Part shown: positions 14,602-22,478 of the stretch, in pieces
Layout: each line of letters starts with the position of its first letter
Numbering within the stretch: the stretch's first letter is position 1
Assembly: GCF_003332885.2 (NCBI RefSeq)
Contig: NZ_QOWJ01000006.1
Location: 1-64,000, forward strand
Direction of reading: 5' to 3'
DNA: 64,000 bases
From: Paracnuella aquatica
GTDB taxonomy: Bacteria > Bacteroidota > Bacteroidia > Chitinophagales > Chitinophagaceae
The notes under the pieces: generated by a model
The model's input: the letters and a program-made list of their open reading frames with translations, nothing else
Database searches by the model: none
Told to the model about the DNA's origin: nothing
Position numbers and translations under genes: made by a program

Positions 14602-17295
14602 TTATTCAAGCACGGGCCTTAACCAGCGCTCCGCTTCTTCAATACTCATACCTTTTCGTTGTGCATAATCCTGCAACTGGTCGCGCTGAATTTTACCCAA
14701 ACCAAAGTAATGGCTGCCGGGATGTGCAAAATACCAACCGCACACTGATGCCGGCGGGTTCATGGCAAGGCTTTCGGTAAGCTCGATGCCTATGTTTTCG
14801 GTTACGCCTAACAGTGAGAACAGCTTCAGCTTTTCGGTGTGGTCGGGGCAGGCCGGATAACCCGGTGCCGGGCGAATGCCCTGGTAGCCTTCGCGAATCA
14901 ATTCTTCGTTCGAAAGCTGTTCGTCCTTTGCATAACCCCAATGCTCCGTACGCACCTGGTGGTGCAGGCATTCGGCAAAGGCTTCCACAAACCGGTCGGC
15001 AAGGATTTGTACCAAAATTTTATTGTAATCATCGTGCTGGGCGGCAAAGCGGTCAATATGTGCTTTAGCGCCGTCGACAGTTACGGCAAATGCACCCATA
15101 TAATCCTGCGCTACGGGGCTTACAAAATCGGCCAGCGAAAAGCTGGGTTGCCCGGCCGCTTTTTTATTTTGCTGCCGCAGCGATTCAAGGTTAACTGCGC
15201 CTTCTTTTGTTTGCAGTGTGATCGTATCGCGGTTGTTGCTTTGCGCCGGCCAAAAGCCAATCACGCCTCTGGCGGTAAACCATTTTTCATTGATGATTTG
15301 CTCCACCATTCTTTGAGCATCGTTGTACAACTTGGTTGCTTCCGCACCAAACTGCGGATCGTTCAATACCTGCGGAAAACGGCCGGGCATTTCCCAACCA
15401 ATAAAGAACGGGCCCCAATCGATGTAGCGTGCAATGGTTGCCAGGTCAAAGGCCTGGAACACCTGCACATCATCAACGGCTGGTTTAACTGGATTATATG
15501 CAGCCCAATCGAACTGTTCTTTTTGCGCCACTGCCTGTTCGTATGTAATGGAGGCCTTGGTTCCCTGTTTGGCGGCAAACTGTTTGCGCAGCCCATCATA
15601 TTCTTCCGAAACTTGTTGCAGGTAGCCTTCTTTTTGTTCTTTGCTCAGCATGCTGCTTACTGCCGTTACGCTGCGCGATGCATCGAGTATGTGCACCACG
15701 CCATTATCGTACTCGGGTGCAATTTTTACGGCTGTGTGTGTCCGTGAGGTAGTAGCGCCGCCAATCATCAGCGGTTGCTTCATGCCACGGCGTTTCATTT
15801 CGCGGGCCACATGCACCATCTCGTCGAGTGATGGTGTGATGAGTCCACTCAACCCAATGATATCAACGCCTTCTTTTTGCGCGGTGTCCAGTATTTTATC
15901 GGCAGGCACCATTACGCCCAGGTCAATTACTTCATACCCGTTACAACCCAGCACTACGCCTACAATGTTTTTACCAATATCATGCACATCGCCTTTAACG
16001 GTAGCCATCAACACTTTTGCGGCACCTGCCGTTTCGGTAGCAGTAGTACCCGCAGCAGCATGCGCTTTCAGTCGTTCTTCTTTTTCTGCTTCGATGTATG
16101 GCGTTAAAACGGCCACGGCTTTTTTCATTACCCTGGCGCTTTTTACCACCTGCGGTAAAAACATTTTACCCGCACCAAACAAGTCGCCCACTACATCCAT
16201 ACCGGCCATCAGCGGGCCTTCGATCACTTCCAGCGGACGCGGATACTGTTGCCTTGCTTCTTCAGTGTCGGCATCAATGTATTCGGTAATACCGTTGACC
16301 AGCGCATGTTTGAGGCGTTCTTGCACAGAGTTGGCCCGCCATGCTTCGTCTTTTACTTCTTCCTTACCTTTTGCTTTTACCGTTTCGGCAAATGTTACCA
16401 GCCGCTCTGTGGCATCGGGCCTGCGGTTGAGGATCACATCTTCGCAAAGTTCACGCAGCTGCGGTTCTATTTGGTCGTACACCACCAACTGGCCTGCATT
16501 TACAATGCCCATATCCATGCCCGCCCTGATGGCATGCAGCAGGAACACGGAGTGAATGGCTTCGCGAACATGATCGTTGCCGCGAAACGAAAACGACACG
16601 TTACTAACGCCGCCGCTGATCTTGGCCAGCGGCATTTTTTGCTTGATGATGCGGGTGGCTTCAATGAAATCAACCGCGTAGTTGTTGTGTTCTTCTATAC
16701 CGGTAGCTACGGCAAAAATGTTGGGATCGAAGATGATGTCCTGCGGGTCGAAGCCCACTTGTTCGGTGAGTATTTTATATGCCCGTTCGCAGATGGTGAT
16801 GCGGCGTTCCAGCGTATCGGCCTGGCCAGCCTCATCAAACGCCATCACTACTATGGCTGCGCCATAAGCCAAGCAGGTATGTGCCTGCTCGATGAATTTT
16901 TCTTCGCCTTCTTTCAGCGAAATGGAGTTGACCACGCACTTGCCCTGCACGCATTTAAGACCCGCTTCAATGATCTCAAATTTCGACGAGTCGATCATCA
17001 CCGGGATTTTGGCAATGTCGGGTTCGCTTTGCATCAGGTTCAGGTAAGTGGTCATGGCCTGCACGCCATCGAGCAGCGCATCGTCCATGTTTACATCGAT
17101 AATTTGCGCACCGTTTTCCACCTGCTGGCGGGCAACGGAAAGCGCCTCTTCGTATTTGTTTTCGCGAATGAGGCGTGCAAATTTTTTCGAACCCGTTACA
17201 TTGGTACGTTCGCCTACGTTTACGAAATTCGATTCGGGGCGCACCACCAGCGGCTCGAGGCCGGAGAGGCGGAGATAAGGTTTTATAGCGTTCAT
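14602..17295 (-). CDS. metH: Methionine synthase, pterin/cobalamin/activation part
   Basis: This 897-residue protein carries the last three modules of B12-dependent methionine synthase: the methyltetrahydrofolate-binding barrel ([20 protein letters not shown] near the start, VMIDSSKF), the helical cap, the B12-binding domain ([13 protein letters not shown] around residue 450, with the axial His), and the SAM-binding reactivation domain ([12 protein letters not shown]). It lacks the N-terminal homocysteine-binding domain, which is encoded separately at 17785-18795. ATG 17295 starts at the conserved [15 protein letters not shown]. The two parts together equal a full MetH; splitting is common in Bacteroidota, so this is not a frameshift. 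Confidence 0.95.
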   Translation of the reverse strand: MNAIKPYLRLSGLEPLVVRPESNFVNVGERTNVTGSKKFARLIRENKYEEALSVARQQVENGAQIIDVNMDDALLDGVQAMTTYLNLMQSEPDIAKIPVMIDSSKFEIIEAGLKCVQGKCVVNSISLKEGEEKFIEQAHTCLAYGAAIVVMAFDEAGQADTLERRITICERAYKILTEQVGFDPQDIIFDPNIFAVATGIEEHNNYAVDFIEATRIIKQKMPLAKISGGVSNVSFSFRGNDHVREAIHSVFLLHAIRAGMDMGIVNAGQLVVYDQIEPQLRELCEDVILNRRPDATERLVTFAETVKAKGKEEVKDEAWRANSVQERLKHALVNGITEYIDADTEEARQQYPRPLEVIEGPLMAGMDVVGDLFGAGKMFLPQVVKSARVMKKAVAVLTPYIEAEKEERLKAHAAAGTTATETAGAAKVLMATVKGDVHDIGKNIVGVVLGCNGYEVIDLGVMVPADKILDTAQKEGVDIIGLSGLITPSLDEMVHVAREMKRRGMKQPLMIGGATTSRTHTAVKIAPEYDNGVVHILDASRSVTAVSSMLSKEQKEGYLQQVSEEYDGLRKQFAAKQGTKASITYEQAVAQKEQFDWAAYNPVKPAVDDVQVFQAFDLATIARYIDWGPFFIGWEMPGRFPQVLNDPQFGAEATKLYNDAQRMVEQIINEKWFTARGVIGFWPAQSNNRDTITLQTKEGAVNLESLRQQNKKAAGQPSFSLADFVSPVAQDYMGAFAVTVDGAKAHIDRFAAQHDDYNKILVQILADRFVEAFAECLHHQVRTEHWGYAKDEQLSNEELIREGYQGIRPAPGYPACPDHTEKLKLFSLLGVTENIGIELTESLAMNPPASVCGWYFAHPGSHYFGLGKIQRDQLQDYAQRKGMSIEEAERWLRPVLE

Positions 17296-17308
17296 TATAA
17301 TGCATTTG

Positions 17309-17343
17309 AACCACAGAGTCACAGCGGACACGGAGGTTCACGG
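17309..17343 (+). repeat. CACAGAG/CACGGAG word repeat, copy 1 (left flank of nuclease-like gene)
   Basis: The repeat reads AACCACAGAGTCACAG and then CGGACACGGAGGTTCACGG. It matches, in opposite orientation, the copy at 17736-17779. Together they form inverted ends around the GxxExxY gene. Confidence 0.8.
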
Positions 17344-17346
17344 TTT

Positions 17347-17760
17347 TTAATGTATTCTTCTTTTAATGCCATCTTTCATCAGCGGCACATGAAAGTTGAT
17401 TAAATATCCCAGTCGTTTTCCTGTTAGTTTTAAGTAACTAAGTAGTTGCGCTTCCCAAACAGGATGGTAATGCTCCTGTGCTTTCAATTCTATGATGATC
17501 AGATTTTCAACTAAAATGTCAATCCTTAATGCGCCATCGATTACTAGTTCATCATATTTAATAGGTGAAGCGCATTGCCTTTGAAAAGCAATCCCTCTCT
17601 TTGACAACTCGTAACAAAAGCATTTTTCATAAACGCTTTCCAGCAGTCCCGGACCCAATTGTTTGTGGATGGTGTAGGCAATGTTTACAATCTGCTGCGC
17701 CAGCCACTTCTCCCAGTCGGACAATGGTTCATGATAAATCTCCGTGTTACTCTGTGCCAT
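17347..17760 (-). CDS. GxxExxY family protein, PD-(D/E)XK nuclease-like
   Basis: The 137-residue product carries the name-giving motif Gly38-x-x-Glu41-x-x-Tyr44 in LGPGLLESVYE, and nuclease-like acidic residues Asp81 (LRIDILV), Glu91 and Lys93 (IIIELKA). The family is placed in the PD-(D/E)XK superfamily, but its biological role is unknown. The first residues (MAQSNTEIYH) are encoded inside a repeat copy. The gene lies between the two metH parts, bounded by inverted repeats on both sides, which suggests insertion. ATG 17760 is the likely start; the next in-frame Met lies near the C-terminus. Confidence 0.88.
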   Translation of the reverse strand: MAQSNTEIYHEPLSDWEKWLAQQIVNIAYTIHKQLGPGLLESVYEKCFCYELSKRGIAFQRQCASPIKYDELVIDGALRIDILVENLIIIELKAQEHYHPVWEAQLLSYLKLTGKRLGYLINFHVPLMKDGIKRRIH

Positions 17761-17779
17761 CGTGTCTCCGTGGTTTTAT
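17736..17779 (-). repeat. CACGGAG word repeat, copy 2 (right flank of nuclease-like gene)
   Basis: On the minus strand it reads AACCACGGAGACACGATGG and then CACAGAGTAACACGGAG. The GxxExxY start codon lies inside it. Inverted relative to copies 1 and 3. Confidence 0.8.
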
Positions 17780-17784
17780 GTGTA

Positions 17785-18795
17785 TCAAACAACTGCTTCC
17801 ACCACCGGCAACGGCCTGGGTTTTAAACTTTTTACATGCTCTGCGATGTGGCGGATATGATCAGGTGTGGTACCGCAGCAGCCGCCCACAATATTTACAA
17901 AGCCCTCTTTCGCCCATTCCTCAATGTAGTGGCCGGTATCTTCCGGCGCTTCATCGTATTCACCCATGGCATTGGGCAGACCTGCATTGGGATAAGCCGA
18001 GGTAAAACAAGAAGCAATAGAGCTCAGCTCTTCAATGTGCGGCCGCATTTCCTGTGCACCCAATGCGCAATTCAATCCAATGCTCAGCGGCTTGGCATGC
18101 ATTACCGATGTATAAAATGCTTCCAGTGTTTGTCCGCTTAGCGTACGCCCCGAAGCATCGGTAATGGTACCCGATATCATTACCGGCAATTCTCGGCCGC
18201 TTTCACGGCTCCATTTTTTTACGGCAAAAATGGCTGCCTTGGCATTGAGGGTATCAAATATGGTTTCAATCAAAAACAGGTCGGCGCCGCCGGCAACCAG
18301 CCCCTGGATTTGCTCGTAATAAGCAGCCACCGCTTCGTCAAAACTGAGGGCACGGTACCCGGGGTTGGATACATCGGGCGACAGCGACAGGGTTTTGTTG
18401 AGCGGGCCGATGGCACCGGCAACATAGCGGGGCGTAGTATCGCCGCTTTCCTGTGCGTACTCGGTGATGGCTTCTTTTGCCAGCCGCGCTGCCGCTTCGT
18501 TTATTTCGTAGGCCAGGCTTTCCATGCCATAATCGGCCAGGGAAACCTGCTGCGCATTGAAGGTGTTGGTTTCAATAATATCGGCGCCGGCGGCGAGGTA
18601 CTCTTTATGAATGCCTTTGATGATCTGCGGCTGCGTGAGGCAAAGCAGGTCGTTGTTGCCTTTAAGGTCGGAGGGCCAATCTTTAAAGCGGTCGCCGCGA
18701 TAATCGGCTTCCTCTAATTTATGCCGCTGGATCATGGTGCCCATGGCGCCATCAATCACCAATATGCGTTGTTCGAGTTGTTTGCGGATGTCCAT
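17785..18795 (-). CDS. metH: Methionine synthase, homocysteine-binding part
   Basis: This 336-residue protein is the N-terminal homocysteine methyltransferase domain of MetH, separated from the remaining modules. It begins with [18 protein letters not shown] and has the zinc ligands: one Cys in [11 protein letters not shown] and the Cys pair in [11 protein letters not shown] near the C-terminus. The zinc site activates the homocysteine thiol. ATG 18795 is chosen as it begins [16 protein letters not shown]. It probably acts with the 897-residue partner at 14602. An exact TAnnTTTG element lies about 215 bases upstream, which implies a long leader. Confidence 0.94.
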   Translation of the reverse strand: MDIRKQLEQRILVIDGAMGTMIQRHKLEEADYRGDRFKDWPSDLKGNNDLLCLTQPQIIKGIHKEYLAAGADIIETNTFNAQQVSLADYGMESLAYEINEAAARLAKEAITEYAQESGDTTPRYVAGAIGPLNKTLSLSPDVSNPGYRALSFDEAVAAYYEQIQGLVAGGADLFLIETIFDTLNAKAAIFAVKKWSRESGRELPVMISGTITDASGRTLSGQTLEAFYTSVMHAKPLSIGLNCALGAQEMRPHIEELSSIASCFTSAYPNAGLPNAMGEYDEAPEDTGHYIEEWAKEGFVNIVGGCCGTTPDHIRHIAEHVKSLKPRPLPVVEAVV

Positions 18796-18807
18796 AGTTT
18801 TTGTTTT

Positions 18808-18850
18808 AAACCACGGAGACAAGGAGGCACAAAGGATCACAAAAATTTTT
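18808..18850 (+). repeat. CACGGAG word repeat, copy 3
   Basis: AAACCACGGAGACAAGGAGG and CACAAAGGATCACAAAAATT follow one another. It sits just upstream of the homocysteine-domain gene, so that gene too is bracketed by inverted copies (this one and copy 2). Confidence 0.75.
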
Positions 18851-19011
18851 TGCCCCAATCTCCGGGAGGTTGGTGTGGCGGAAAGGGCAATGCCTGCGCA
18901 GGAACGGGTAAACGAGGAGAAACTACTACAGAGGAGTATGTTCACACGTTTATTAGTTCTGTTCCCACTACGGGGTTTTGGCCGAACAATAAACAAATCC
19001 GCCAGCAGGGG

Positions 19012-19019
19012 CAAAGATA
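19012..19019 (-). promoter_or_regulatory. -7 element of the metH promoter with long leader
   Basis: The complement reads TATCTTTG, an exact TAnnTTTG match, about 217 bases upstream of ATG 18795. I see no TTG at normal spacing. The leader holds a hairpin CCAACCTCCCGGAGATTGG; I could not match it to a known riboswitch. Confidence 0.4.
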
Positions 19020-19118
19020 GGGGTAAAAAGTATCATGCGCTATGGTGAGGGCTGGAGGGGAAGCTGGGTGGCGGCAATGGAGTAAAATCGGTGTTTGCAA
19101 AACCACAGGGTCCGGCCT

Positions 19119-19247
19119 TGTCATGCTGAGCGCAGCGAAGCATCTGAGCTTTGCACTAGGGGAAATGTTGATGGAAGAAGGAGCCTGCTACTTTTGCAAC
19201 AGTACGTATTTACAACACTCAGATGCTTCGCTGCGCTCAGCATGACA
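19119..19247. repeat. Palindromic repeat with perfect 30-base arms (TGTCATGCTGAGCG family)
   Basis: The arm at 19119-19148 starts TGTCATGCTGAGCGCAGCG and ends AAGCATCTGAG. The arm at 19218-19247 is its exact reverse complement. The spacer is 69 bases. A related element at 56626-56712 shares TGTCATGC and GCATCT at the same places. Confidence 0.9.
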
Positions 19248-19700
19248 GGCAGAGTGTTTGGCAGATGAGCAAATTGTTTGATGGGCAAAGAGTGAGTTGA
19301 TTGATGACAAGCAGCCCGAAGGGCTGCAATATGATTAGCCGCCGGGGCAACCGGCGGTTACAGAAATGAATTAGTAAGTCGGTAACGTGCAACCCCGAAG
19401 GGGTTGAACATGCGTAAGGCGCAGAACATGTGCAACCACTTTGGGGTTGAATGCACCACGCGGAAATGTTATCTACCGGTTGCACCGGCGGCTATTGAAG
19501 GTTCAACCCCTCCGGGCTTGGGTTACAAATGGTTTGAAACGATTATTTGTTGCGCAGGATTACTAGCAGTACAAGTGTGCGACGCAACAGGTGCACAATA
19601 GCAATACAAATGCTGGTAACATAAAAAAAGCCACTCGAAACGGAGCGGCTTTGCTATTGAAAAGTATTGGTGTGCTAATGTTCATCAATCAAAACGAAAT
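19248..19700. repeat. Cluster of short palindromes (GCAGCCCGAAGGGCTGC and relatives)
   Basis: This gene-free stretch holds GCAGCCCGAAGGGCTGC at about 19311-19327, GCCGCCGGGGCAACCGGCGG, CAACCCCGAAGGGGTTGAAC, CAACCACTTTGGGGTTGAA, ACCGGTTGCACCGGCGG and GGTTCAACCCCTCCGGGC. All are short palindromes built on AACCCC/GGGGTT or CCGG words, spread over 200 bases. I see no gene. Confidence 0.6.
19623..19655 (-). terminator. Terminator after recR
   Basis: AAAAAAAGCCACTC faces GAGCGGCTTT; read on the minus strand the hairpin is followed by a T run. It lies about 50 bases downstream of the recR stop. Confidence 0.65.
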
Positions 19701-19703
19701 GTG

Positions 19704-20321
19704 CTACCTGCTGCCCACATAGCTTTCCACCGGCAGGCGGTTTTGCAGGGAGCGGGCAAGGGTCATTTCATCTGCGTACTCGAGTTCGCCGCCAAAAGCA
19801 ATGCCCCGGGCAATGGTGGTAACCTTGATGCCGGGCGGCAATTTCTTTTGAATGTAGTAAATGGTGGTATCGCCCTGAATGGTGGGCGACAAGGCAAAGA
19901 TCACTTCGGCCGTGCTTTCTTTTTGTGTTCGATGGATCAATGTATCGAGGTTGAGCTGCGACGGGCCCACGCCATCGAGCGGGGAAATAACACCCCCAAT
20001 TACATGATAGGTGCCATTGAACTGCTGCGTGCTTTCCAACGCAATGACATCGCGGATGTTTTCCACCACGCAGATCACATCCTGCTTGCGGGCGGCGTTG
20101 GCGCAGATGGAACAGGTATCGGTATCGGCCACGTTGTGGCAGCGCTGGCAAAACTTGATTTCGCTGCGCATGCGGGCCACAATCTCACTGAAATGCTGCA
20201 CTTCTTCGGCATCTTGCTTCAGCAGGTGCAGCACCAGCCGCAGCGCTGTTTTTTTGCCAATTCCGGGCAGCTTTGCAAACTCATTTACCGCCGTTTCGAG
20301 CAGTGCACTTGAGAACTCCAT
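19704..20321 (-). CDS. recR: Recombination mediator protein RecR
   Basis: RecR works with RecO (and RecF) to load RecA at gaps. The 205-residue product has standard length. It shows the N-terminal helix-hairpin-helix (FAKLPGIGKKTALRLVLHLL), the zinc finger CQRCHNVADTDTCSIC, and the Toprim core (DVICVVENIRDVIALE; HVIGGVISPLDGVGPS). The ending RLPVESYVGSR is typical for this protein. It has its own terminator and no visible operon partner. Confidence 0.96.
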   Translation of the reverse strand: MEFSSALLETAVNEFAKLPGIGKKTALRLVLHLLKQDAEEVQHFSEIVARMRSEIKFCQRCHNVADTDTCSICANAARKQDVICVVENIRDVIALESTQQFNGTYHVIGGVISPLDGVGPSQLNLDTLIHRTQKESTAEVIFALSPTIQGDTTIYYIQKKLPPGIKVTTIARGIAFGGELEYADEMTLARSLQNRLPVESYVGSR

Positions 20322-20394
20322 AAGGGTGCAAATTTACCGAAAACCTGCCGTGTAACCGCGCCGTTTCGGCGGGATTAACAGAGGTTTGAGGGGA

Positions 20395-20611
20395 AGAATG
20401 TCGAACAGATGAACAAGGAACAGAGAACAGAAGAAGTTGAGGAAAGAATATCGAACAAGGAACAAGGAATGACGAACCGCAGAAAGAAAATTAGGAATGA
20501 TGAATGATGAGTTACTAATTTGGAACGAGCCCAATAATCAATAATCCATCATCAATAATTCATCATTCCCTTCGTCATTCATCTGTTCCTTGTCCGTCTG
20601 TTCGATCTTCC
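20395..20611. repeat. Palindromic word repeat (GAACAAGGAA family), copy 2
   Basis: The left arm has GAATGTCGAACAGATGAAC, AAGGAACAGAGAACAG and GAATATCGAACAAGGAAC. The right arm returns the complement as CATCTGTTCCTTGTCCG and TGTTCGATC. The core has AATGATGAATGATGAG facing AATAATTCATCATTCC. It matches copy 1 (8447) closely and copy 3 (25919) in the reverse orientation. Confidence 0.8.
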
Positions 20612-20842
20612 TCAAGATCCGCTTTCGCTGTTTTTTCGGTAGTTGTCAAAGTTTTCCCGAACATCTTCCTGGTTGGCGGCGTTGTCTTCGCCGGGGTTGT
20701 TGTCTTGGCTTACACCGCTGATGTGGCCCTGCTCGTTGGGCTTCAGCGTGGAGTACTCATCCTGCTGGCGCAATGCACTGTCCATCTCGGTGGGTTTGGG
20801 GTAAGATTCGGGGCGGTGTTGTTTATTTTTTTCGTCTGACAT
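20612..20842 (-). CDS. Small hydrophilic protein, probably disordered
   Basis: No family recognised. The 76-residue product has no hydrophobic segment and is made up of Asp, Glu, Asn, Gln, Ser and Lys (MSDEKNKQHRPESYPKPTEM start, then QQDEYSTLKPNEQGHISG, ending NYRKNSESGS). Composition predicts an intrinsically disordered cytoplasmic protein. Two similar genes follow leftward-oriented within 1 kb (20984 and 21509), and further ones lie at 30208, 44747 and 47319. A stress-protective (hydrophilin-like) role is inference. Confidence 0.7.
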   Translation of the reverse strand: MSDEKNKQHRPESYPKPTEMDSALRQQDEYSTLKPNEQGHISGVSQDNNPGEDNAANQEDVRENFDNYRKNSESGS

Positions 20843-20908
20843 GATCTTGTTTTTTATCGGTTAAATGAATTGCGTAGTAACGAACGCCATGGTTTGCTGC
20901 CGTTGTAA

Positions 20909-20950
20909 AAACCAGAACGCCTTGTCTATAAAAACAAGGCGCACTGGTTT
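20909..20950 (-). terminator. Hairpin after the 121-residue hydrophilic protein gene
   Basis: AAACCAG and CGCCTTGT pair with ACAAGGCG and CTGGTTT, a two-part stem of 15 pairs with a small internal mismatch. It lies about 35 bases downstream of the stop at 20984. Confidence 0.55.
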
Positions 20951-20983
20951 AGCCACTGCGGTGGCTGCAAGCAATCGGATGCA

Positions 20984-21349
20984 TTACATGCCACCTGCGC
21001 CATTACGGCTGTGGCCCATGCCTTCGTCATCCATGTCGTCCATACCGCCGGTATCGGTGCGGCCCGAGCCTGCACTACCACCACGGCCTGCATCACCGCT
21101 ATCGAGCGGCTGGCCAGAGGAGCCATAATCGGCTACGCTGGAGCGGCCAAGGTTTTGCTGCCCGCTGCTGGTGTCCTGGCGACGGCCTTCCTGCTCCATA
21201 TCGGAGCGCTGGCCCTGTCCGCCTAGGCCTTCAGAGCTGCGGGTGTTGCCCATGTCGGAGCCTTGCATGCCCGATGTGTTTTGCTGGTCGTTCATGCTAC
21301 CGTCCGAACGCTGGTTGCGGCCCATGTCCTCGTTTCTGTTTTCTGACAT
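20984..21349 (-). CDS. Small Gly/Ser/Asp-rich hydrophilic protein
   Basis: The 121-residue product is extremely low in hydrophobic residues and rich in Gly, Ser, Asp, Arg, Gln and Met. It starts MSENRNEDMGRNQRSDG and ends with Met-Asp-Asp and Gly clusters (GGMDDMDDEGMGHSRNG). There is no signal peptide. It is likely disordered. The start MSENRNED resembles the start of the 76-residue neighbour (MSDEKNKQ), which suggests related small genes expressed similarly. No function can be assigned. Confidence 0.65.
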   Translation of the reverse strand: MSENRNEDMGRNQRSDGSMNDQQNTSGMQGSDMGNTRSSEGLGGQGQRSDMEQEGRRQDTSSGQQNLGRSSVADYGSSGQPLDSGDAGRGGSAGSGRTDTGGMDDMDDEGMGHSRNGAGGM

Positions 21350-21419
21350 AGTTGTACATTTTTTAGATCAAAAAAATTATATGGCAGATCTGTTGGTAAA
21401 AACATTGTGCCACGAGGGT

Positions 21420-21505
21420 TTGGTGTTTAATGTTTAAAGTTTAAGGTTCAATGTTGTATGGTAAAACCCAACCTTAAACTTTAGACCTGAAACATTAAAC
21501 CCAAC
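21420..21505. repeat. Palindromic word repeat (GTTTAATGTTTAAAG family)
   Basis: Left arm GTTTAATGTTTAAAGTTTAA with GGTTCAATG; right arm AACCTTAAACTTTAGACC and GAAACATTAAAC. The arms are imperfect reverse complements around a short AT-rich loop. A single-arm relative lies at 45100-45130. Confidence 0.7.
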
Positions 21506-21508
21506 AGT

Positions 21509-21760
21509 TTAGCTCGGCGATACCTGCCCGTCGAAATCGCTGCCGGTAACGCTGCGCTTGGTGCTGATGCCCGAGCTGTGCGTGCTGCCCACAGTGCCCT
21601 CCGATGGGCGTTCGCTCATGCCGGCCGACTGGCCGCGGCGGATGTTTGCATTGCTTTCGCTGCCTACGTTTTTAACCTGGTCGTTGGGGTTGGTGTAGTT
21701 GTCCGAACCCGATTCGTTTTGCTGGCCATCCAGGCGTTCATTGTTGTCTTTTGTGTTCAT
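21509..21760 (-). CDS. Small Ser/Asn/Gly-rich hydrophilic protein
   Basis: The 83-residue product (from ATG 21760) is made of Ser, Asn, Gly, Asp and Thr: MNTKDNNERLDGQQNESGSD at the start, then DNYTNPNDQVKNVGSESNAN, ending SDFDGQVSPS. No hydrophobic core, so probably disordered. An in-frame ATG three codons earlier (21769) is equally possible; the longer frame reaching 21967 runs through non-coding-looking DNA and the OsmC terminator. It is third in the local group of hydrophilic genes. Confidence 0.65.
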   Translation of the reverse strand: MNTKDNNERLDGQQNESGSDNYTNPNDQVKNVGSESNANIRRGQSAGMSERPSEGTVGSTHSSGISTKRSVTGSDFDGQVSPS

Positions 21761-21847
21761 GGTTGTCATTTTTAAGGGTGAATAAAGAGCTGCCCCGGTT
21801 GTGCGGTGCGGCCTGCCTGTTGGCGGTTCTAAAATGGTGCCGGAAGC

Positions 21848-21876
21848 AAAAAGCCCCGCATCTTGCGGGGCTTTTA
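21848..21876 (-). terminator. Terminator after the OsmC-like gene
   Basis: AAAAGCCCCGC and GCGGGGCTTTT form a strong hairpin with a 4-base loop, T-rich on the minus-strand exit. It lies 20 bases beyond the stop at 21897. Confidence 0.85.
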
Positions 21877-21896
21877 CTGCGTTTATAAAAAACGAA

Positions 21897-22307
21897 TTAA
21901 GACAAGGTAGCTTCCGAAGAAATTTCGGTATTGAGCAGCTTGGAAATCGGGCAGTTTTGCTCTGCATTTTTCACTGCTTCGTCAAATTGCTCTTTGCTGA
22001 TATTGGGCACGGAGCCGGACACGGTGAGGTGTGATTTGGTAACCGAGCCGTTTTCAAAAGTAATGTCGCATTTGGTTTCCAGTCGGTCGGCAGTAAAGCC
22101 TGCTTCGTTCAATACAAAGCTCAGCTTCATGGTAAAGCAGCCTGCATGTGCGGCAGCCACCAGCTCTTCGGGGTTGGTGCCAATGCCATCGGCAAAACGG
22201 GTGTTGAACGAGTATTGCGTTTCCTGCAGCACTCCGCTTTGGGTGCTCAGGTTTCCTTTTCCTTCTTTACCGGATCCGGTCCATACGGCTGTTGCGTTAC
22301 GAATCAT
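21897..22307 (-). CDS. OsmC family peroxidase
   Basis: OsmC-type proteins reduce organic hydroperoxides with two conserved cysteines. The 136-residue product matches OsmC in length and motifs: an N-terminal strand region (NATAVWTGSGKEGKGNLST), the first catalytic Cys in ELVAAAHAGCFTMKLSF, and the second in AEQNCPISKLLNTEI near the C-terminus. A cytoplasmic dimer is expected from the family. It stands next to the hydrophilic-protein genes, in keeping with an osmotic or oxidative stress theme, but this is inference. Confidence 0.92.
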   Translation of the reverse strand: MIRNATAVWTGSGKEGKGNLSTQSGVLQETQYSFNTRFADGIGTNPEELVAAAHAGCFTMKLSFVLNEAGFTADRLETKCDITFENGSVTKSHLTVSGSVPNISKEQFDEAVKNAEQNCPISKLLNTEISSEATLS

Positions 22308-22385
22308 GATGTTATTGGTTTTTGTATGATCAATGAGTAGCTAAGTTATCGAAGCGGCGACAATAATAAAGGCGGGTAGATTATC

Positions 22386-22478
22386 AATAAGTCAAAAGTA
22401 AAAATTCAAAAGTCAAAAAGGCTTGTCTCATTCGGTAGCCAATTTTGCCTTTTTACTTTTGGATTTTGAATTATCGCG
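22386..22478. repeat. Palindromic word repeat (AAAAGTCAAAAAGG family), copy 2
   Basis: The left arm has AAGTCAAAAGTAAAAATTC and AAAAGTCAAAAAGGC; the right arm has GCCTTTTTACTTTTGG and ATTTTGAATT. It overlaps the stop region of the asparaginase gene and faces the OsmC gene start. Confidence 0.65.

Noticed and set aside
14602-18795. metH split by a frameshift or insertion
   Set aside because: Each part has its own start, stop and full domain borders, and a separate homocysteine-domain protein plus a larger partner is a common arrangement in this phylum. The insertion of the GxxExxY gene lies between, not within, the two genes.
18796-19019. Cobalamin riboswitch upstream of metH
   Set aside because: I looked for the conserved GCCACTG and B12-box-like segments and did not find a convincing arrangement; only a TAnnTTTG element and a hairpin are clear.
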